Below, in pieces: positions 59,817 to 64,000 of a DNA stretch of 64,000 nucleotides; position 1 is the first letter of the stretch, and each line of letters begins with the position of its first letter. Location: positions 124,001 through 188,000 of the forward strand of contig JAVBMV010000003.1 of the NCBI GenBank assembly GCA_031552145.1, read 5' to 3'. The notes beneath the pieces are model-generated. The model was given only the letters and a program-made list of their open reading frames with translations, made no database searches and was not told where the DNA came from. Origin of the DNA: JAVBMV01 sp031552145. Its GTDB lineage: Bacteria > Myxococcota > Myxococcia > Myxococcales > UBA5297. The position numbers and the translations under genes are program-made.

Positions 59817-62462
59817 TCACCCCGCCGGCACCACATCCTCGAACCGATACTCCAGGCCGAAGTTGACCTGGGTGTTGGTACCGGTCGAGCCGACGCTCTT
59901 CGAGCGGTAGAGGATCGCCGCCAGATCGAGGGAGAAGGAGAGCCTGTCGAAGATGTTGACCGAGAGCCGGTTGTGGTTCTGCAGGTCGCTGATGTTCTCG
60001 ATGCCGATCGAGTTGAAGAAGTATTCGAGGTCGCTCTCGAAGAGCAGGGGGCGGCCATAGAGGTCGGCGAGGCGGATCCGCTTGAGCGTGTAGCCCAGGT
60101 TGAGACCCCAGGTGGTCTCCGAGGTGAAGTCGGAGGTGGGGGCGTTCAGATCGCGCCTGATGTTGAGACCCACTTTGGCGTCGAGGGGCGGCAGGAGCCT
60201 GAAGCTGGCGCCGAGGATGCCCGTGGTGAGCACCTTGCGCCAGTCGACCGGCTCAAACTCGCTCTCGACCTGCCCTTCCACGAGCGGCACCGGAGTGTAG
60301 GGGTGGTCACCCAGCATGAGCCGGACCCACGAGAGCTTGTAGGCGGAGCGCAGCTTGATGAGGTCCTTGGTCTTCTCGGCGCGATCCTTGGTACTCGGAT
60401 CTTTGTCGTCGATTCGCGCGAGGGCGTACTGCGCCAAGAACTCGTTGGTCCAGGTGTGGATTAGGCTGTCGGCGTCGGCAGCGGCCTTCAGCTCGAAGTC
60501 GAAGAGGTCGGTGGAGCTCGCGGTGAGCTGCGAGGTGGTGTAGGCATCACCGGGGTTGTCGACCTCCACCTTGTTGTAGCCGGTGCGCACCGAGGCGAGG
60601 TAGTGCCACTCGAACTCTCGACTCAGGTCGGGAAAATTCTCCGTGGGCGAGAGTTGCGCGAGCCCCTCCTTCTCATACTCGCCGCTCTCCACGAAGTTCC
60701 TCACGAAGTCGCTGATGGCGGGGCTCTCGGAGGCCCAGTCGGGGGTCACCAGCTTCGCGCCGGCGAGCGGCGCCGCGAAGTGGCCGTCGCCTCCCTCGGC
60801 CAGATAGGAGTTGAGCGCCACCTTGTAGCGGCGGGAGGGATCGAGCGGCCTACCATTGATCAGCACCTTGCCGTCGGGCTGCGGCTCGAGACCCACGGCC
60901 AAGAGCTCGTTGCCCAGCTTCGGGGCCAGCCCGGCCAGCACCGAGCCCGGAAGCGACACCTCCACTAATCCCGTGTCATAGGGCAGCGCCGAGTAGAGAT
61001 CGGATCGCGTCAGCTCCTTCGCCAACGGGAAGCGCTGCGCGTCGCGGAAGGCGGCTGCGTTGCTGAAAGCCACCTCGCCGTGGATCGAGCTGCGCATCAC
61101 GTTGAGCACAAACGTTTGGAAGTCGGCGAAGGTGAAGGGATGAGCCAGCTCGGCGCCCGGCGCGATGGGAGCGCCCCAGTCCCTGCAGAGTTCCCCGGCC
61201 ACCTGCGAGAGCTGCTCCCGCACCTCTTCCTCCGGCGCATAGGCGCCGACCGGCGAGCGGAGCGAGGAGAGATTCTTGATGCGCCAAGCCTCCCCCGGCA
61301 TCCGGCTCGCCTCGAGGCGGACCAGCACGGCGTTGCGATTGCCGCCATCGCTCCCGACCAGGAAAGTGCCGGTGCCAGCCACCGCGGAGTAGCCGTTCTC
61401 CCGCGCCTGCGAGAGCCCCTCCGCGCCGGCGCCATCGCCGAGCGCCACGTTGGTCAGCAGGAGATCGACACCTGGCACGGTCGAGATCATGCGGTGCAGC
61501 CGCTCGAAGGGAGCGGAGCCCGCCATGTGGAAGAGGACGACGACCAAGTCGACCTTCTTCTCCTCGCGCAGCTTCCGCACGACGTAGGAGAGGCTCTCCT
61601 TGGGCTCGAGGAAGGTCGCGCCTGCCTTCTGAGCCTTGGGGATCGCGTCGGCGATGGAGGGATCGAGCATGGCGGTGACACCGAGCTTCAGCGCGCCCCG
61701 CTGCAGGATGATGTGATCGGGCCGGCTGGCGGAGGGGGCGATGGCGCAGATGGGCGCGGTGGCCCCCTCGGCGCACTCGACGTTGGCAGCGACGAGCCCC
61801 AGCTTCCCCGCGGCGGCTTCGAAGAAGGCCTTGGTCTCGTCGGCGGGCGCCGAGAGGTCGTGGTTCCCGATGGCCATTGCATCGAAGGGGATCTTCGCAA
61901 GCGTTGTGGCGAGGCGCTCGGCCCCCTCGCGCCCCTTCGAGAGCAGATAACGCGAGAGCACCGAGGGGAAGATCGAGTCACCCAAGTTGAACGAAAGGGG
62001 CGCTTGCTTTTCCTCCGCCGCCATCGCCCTATAGAGCGCTACCATCTGCGCATAGAAGGCCGAGCCGCGCGAGAGGCCCTTTGCTTCCCTGCAGTCGGGA
62101 CGTGCCAGGGCGCCGTCGAGGTTGCCGACGACGAAGAGCTCCAGCTCGGTTAGCTCCGCACCCTTCGTGCTGCGCAGCGGCGAGCCTTGCGCCTCCTGGC
62201 CGGGCTCCGGCTCGACACCAGCCTCCGGATCGACGAGCTGCGGCGCCTGCGCATCAGAGGGCGGCTCCCCAGGCGCCTGGATATCAGGGCCCTGCTCCTC
62301 GGGGACCGGTTCGCCGGGGGCCTGCTCCTCGGGCGCCGGCTCGGCAGCAGGGCGCTCCACAGATGGAGTGGCGGGAGGTGTGGGTCGCGCCTCGGGGCCT
62401 TCCACTTGAGGCGACGAGAGCAGTAGGAGCGAAGAGAGGGTACAAAGCGTCAGTAGGCTCAT
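59817..62462 (-). CDS. 5'-nucleotidase/UshA-like protein with lost metal ligands, fused to a C-terminal barrel-like domain
   Basis: An 881-residue exported protein: short signal, Pro/Glu-rich linker (21-98), a metallophosphatase-like domain (about 105-440), a 5'-nucleotidase C-terminal domain (about 440-600; LPYDTGLVEVSLPGS, YKVALNSYLAEGGDGHFAAP), then about 260 residues of amphipathic strands ending NTQVNFGLEYRFEDVVPAG that resemble an outer-membrane barrel. Kept metal-site residues are Asp162 (NLGDSIF), Asn200-His201 (AIGNHDL) and His312 (VLFHMAG). The first DxH motif is replaced by VGNLDGA and the GHxH motif by LLTNVALG, so normal two-metal catalysis is doubtful. It overlaps the receiver gene by four bases (ATGA), which implies coupled translation. 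Confidence 0.85.
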   Translation of the reverse strand: MSLLTLCTLSSLLLLSSPQVEGPEARPTPPATPSVERPAAEPAPEEQAPGEPVPEEQGPDIQAPGEPPSDAQAPQLVDPEAGVEPEPGQEAQGSPLRSTKGAELTELELFVVGNLDGALARPDCREAKGLSRGSAFYAQMVALYRAMAAEEKQAPLSFNLGDSIFPSVLSRYLLSKGREGAERLATTLAKIPFDAMAIGNHDLSAPADETKAFFEAAAGKLGLVAANVECAEGATAPICAIAPSASRPDHIILQRGALKLGVTAMLDPSIADAIPKAQKAGATFLEPKESLSYVVRKLREEKKVDLVVVLFHMAGSAPFERLHRMISTVPGVDLLLTNVALGDGAGAEGLSQARENGYSAVAGTGTFLVGSDGGNRNAVLVRLEASRMPGEAWRIKNLSSLRSPVGAYAPEEEVREQLSQVAGELCRDWGAPIAPGAELAHPFTFADFQTFVLNVMRSSIHGEVAFSNAAAFRDAQRFPLAKELTRSDLYSALPYDTGLVEVSLPGSVLAGLAPKLGNELLAVGLEPQPDGKVLINGRPLDPSRRYKVALNSYLAEGGDGHFAAPLAGAKLVTPDWASESPAISDFVRNFVESGEYEKEGLAQLSPTENFPDLSREFEWHYLASVRTGYNKVEVDNPGDAYTTSQLTASSTDLFDFELKAAADADSLIHTWTNEFLAQYALARIDDKDPSTKDRAEKTKDLIKLRSAYKLSWVRLMLGDHPYTPVPLVEGQVESEFEPVDWRKVLTTGILGASFRLLPPLDAKVGLNIRRDLNAPTSDFTSETTWGLNLGYTLKRIRLADLYGRPLLFESDLEYFFNSIGIENISDLQNHNRLSVNIFDRLSFSLDLAAILYRSKSVGSTGTNTQVNFGLEYRFEDVVPAG

Positions 62463-62827
62463 GGCGTTAGCGATTGTTCGACCGACGTGACGAGTTCACT
62501 GAGATCGATCGGTTTTGGGAGGAACCCATTTACACCAAGCGAGGCCGCCGCGGTCGACAAGTTTGCGTAGGCCGAGAGCAGCACCACCGGAACTGAGGAG
62601 AGTGGGGGCACGGATCTCCTCGCCTCCAAGAACTGCCAGCCGCTCATCACGGGCATCATCAAGTCGAGCAGGATGAGGCGTGGCGGGCGCTCCATCTGCG
62701 CCAGCTTGCGCAGCCCCTCTTCGCCATGCTCGGCCCCCTCCACCGAATAGCCTTCCGATTGAAGCAGCTCGACGATCACCTCGCGGATGTCGCGATCGTC
62801 CTCGATCACCAGCACATCGCAGCCCAT
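62459..62827 (-). CDS. Single-domain response regulator
   Basis: A 122-residue receiver: VLVIEDDRDIREVIVELL (acidic pair), phosphoacceptor Asp in LILLDLMMPVMSGW, the Ser in VVLLSAYAN and the Lys in NGFLPKPIDLS. No output domain. ATG 62827 has GGAG six bases upstream; a GTG two codons earlier is possible. It lies 19 bases after ftsK and overlaps the nucleotidase-like gene by four bases, so all three are probably one transcript. Its kinase is not in the window. Confidence 0.92.
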   Translation of the reverse strand: MGCDVLVIEDDRDIREVIVELLQSEGYSVEGAEHGEEGLRKLAQMERPPRLILLDLMMPVMSGWQFLEARRSVPPLSSVPVVLLSAYANLSTAAASLGVNGFLPKPIDLSELVTSVEQSLTP

Positions 62828-62846
62828 CGCCACTCCGCGACCGTCC

Positions 62847-64000
62847 CTAAAAGTTCGGCTCTCTGTGCTCTTCGTCGATCGGGCGGATCAGGACGTCGCG
62901 CGGCTTCGCGCCGTTCGCGGGCCCCACCACGCCCTCTCGCTCCATGCGCTCGATGATCCGCGCGGCGCGGTTGTAGCCGAGGCGCAGTTTGCGCTGCAGC
63001 ATCGAAACGGAGATCTGCCGCAGCTCGCTCACGACCGCCAGGCACTGATCGTACATGGCATCGACCTCCCCTTCTGGGCCACCGCCCTCCCCTCCCTCCT
63101 CGTCATCGCGCGGCCTGAGGATCGACTCGTCGTAGACCGGCTTGCCCTGCGCGCGCAGGTGAGAGACCACGCGCTGGATCTCGGCGTCGGAGACAAAAGC
63201 GCCGTGCACTCGCTCCAGGTTGGAAGAGGTGGGCGGAAGCACCAGCATGTCGCCCATCCCGAGCAGCGCCTCCGCGCCGACCATGCCCAAGATGGTCATC
63301 GAGTCGGGCTTGGAGCGCAGCTGGAAGCTGATACGCGAAGGGAAGTTGGCCTTGATCACGCCCGTAATCACGTCGGTGGAGGGGCGCTGCGTCGCCACCA
63401 TTAGATGGACGCCCGCGGCGCGGGCCATCTGCGCCAGCCTCGCCACATAGGTCTCCACTTCGCGGGAGGCGACCATCATCAGATCGGCGACCTCGTCGAT
63501 GACGATAACGATGTAGGGCAGCCGCTTCAGCTCGTGGGGAGGCTTGCCCACACCTGCTGCGGAGGGCGCGCCGAGCGCCTCCAGCTCGGAGTCGCTCAGC
63601 TCGAGCTCGTCGGTCTCACCGGCGAGCTCTTCGGCAGGAATTTGGGAACGCGCCACCCCGGGCAGCTTCAGCTGCAAGCCCGGAGAGGAGGGAGAGGAGA
63701 AGAGGCCCGCCTCCGCCTCATCCTTGGCGTGGGGCGCCAGCGCGGCCGCCTGCGCGTTGCTCTGCACCTTGGCGCGCCGACGCCCCTCTTTCGCGCCGGC
63801 AGATTTTTCGCGCTCTTCGAGCTGCTTCTCAACCCACTTGTTGTAGCCGCCGATGTTGCGCACCCCCGCGTCGGCGAGGAGCTGGTAGCGCCGCTCCATC
63901 TCCTCTACCGCCCAGCGCAGCGCCATCGCCGCCTTGCGCGCGTCGGTGACCACGGGGAGCAGCAGGTGCGGGATGCCCTCGTAGATCGAGAGCTCGGTCA
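62847..64000 (-). CDS. ftsK: DNA translocase FtsK, N-terminal part outside the window
   Basis: Pumps DNA at the septum to finish chromosome segregation. The visible 384 residues start in the motor domain (ELSIYEGIPHLLLPVVTDAR, ALRWAVEEMERRYQLL), then Walker B region PYIVIVIDEVADLMMVA, GVHLMVATQRPSTDVITGVI, FQLRSKPDSMTILGMVGAEA, LLGMGDMLVLPPTS, and the winged-helix gamma domain (AVVSELRQISVSMLQRKLRL, YNRAARIIERMEREGVV). Walker A and the membrane part lie beyond the right edge. A 100-residue charged and Ser/Ala/Glu-rich insertion separates KWVEKQLEERE from LKRLPYIV, longer than in enteric FtsK. The stop is followed closely by the receiver gene. Confidence 0.95.
   Translation of the reverse strand, partial: TELSIYEGIPHLLLPVVTDARKAAMALRWAVEEMERRYQLLADAGVRNIGGYNKWVEKQLEEREKSAGAKEGRRRAKVQSNAQAAALAPHAKDEAEAGLFSSPSSPGLQLKLPGVARSQIPAEELAGETDELELSDSELEALGAPSAAGVGKPPHELKRLPYIVIVIDEVADLMMVASREVETYVARLAQMARAAGVHLMVATQRPSTDVITGVIKANFPSRISFQLRSKPDSMTILGMVGAEALLGMGDMLVLPPTSSNLERVHGAFVSDAEIQRVVSHLRAQGKPVYDESILRPRDDEEGGEGGGPEGEVDAMYDQCLAVVSELRQISVSMLQRKLRLGYNRAARIIERMEREGVVGPANGAKPRDVLIRPIDEEHREPNF

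Overview
This is a 64 kb chromosomal window from a GC-rich, gene-dense bacterium, most probably a myxobacterial or other delta-type lineage (Myxococcota or a relative). The reasons are the abundance of two-component parts, an FHA-FHA-sigma54 activator, a response regulator with a long Ala/Pro linker and a WEVVPQLAE-type tail, a huge Cys-rich modular lipoprotein, and a Lys/Ala-repeat histone-H1-like sequence. No ribosomal RNA, transposase, integrase, CRISPR array or convincing tRNA was seen. The taxonomic call is inference.

Layout. 1-4065 (minus): nadC (runs off the left edge) and valS, which reads without a stop into a histone-H1-like tail. 4185-8612: two regulator genes diverging across a 360 bp gap (a REC protein and a REC-GGDEF cyclase), then a YrdC-family gene and glucokinase whose start codons overlap on opposite strands. 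8667-16396: KGG-repeat and ATP-grasp genes, N-acetylmuramoyl-alanine amidase, a beta-CASP RNase, ribF, an FHA-sigma54 activator and a small lipoprotein. 16591-26909: a hybrid histidine kinase with four 129-residue PAS-like repeats and a Tyr in place of the H-box His, then an RluC/D-type synthase, dnaE, a site-2 protease and a PLP Cys/Met-metabolism enzyme. 26951-35888: a 1,543-residue modular lipoprotein, a GH57 glycosidase, a metallophosphoesterase and methionine aminopeptidase.

36086-44177 is a minus-strand block: a broken COG2865-type regulator, a YIP1-like membrane protein, a DinG-like helicase, a zinc-ribbon membrane protein, thiL, an acyl-CoA synthetase and a lone receiver. 44331-47763 encodes 2-oxoacid dehydrogenase E1 alpha, E1 beta and E2 as an operon. 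murJ and a PAP2-family protein follow on the minus strand. 50345-54581 (plus) holds an ECF sigma/anti-sigma pair, rlmN, an acyltransferase, a hypothetical gene and a hydrolase. 54592-56598 (minus) holds two small exported proteins and a hydrolase. Then come pgm, an orphan AAA ATPase behind an unusual alternating half-site array, and a minus-strand ftsK / receiver / nucleotidase-like barrel-fusion group that runs off the right edge.

Most genes are housekeeping (NAD, flavin, thiamine and FAD cofactors, translation, DNA replication, peptidoglycan, glycogen/glucose). The parts that stand out are the ValS/histone junction with an A7 tract, the Tyr-for-His hybrid kinase, the nucleotidase-like protein that has lost metal ligands and gained a barrel-like C-terminus, and the 15-bp-period operator array before the AAA ATPase.
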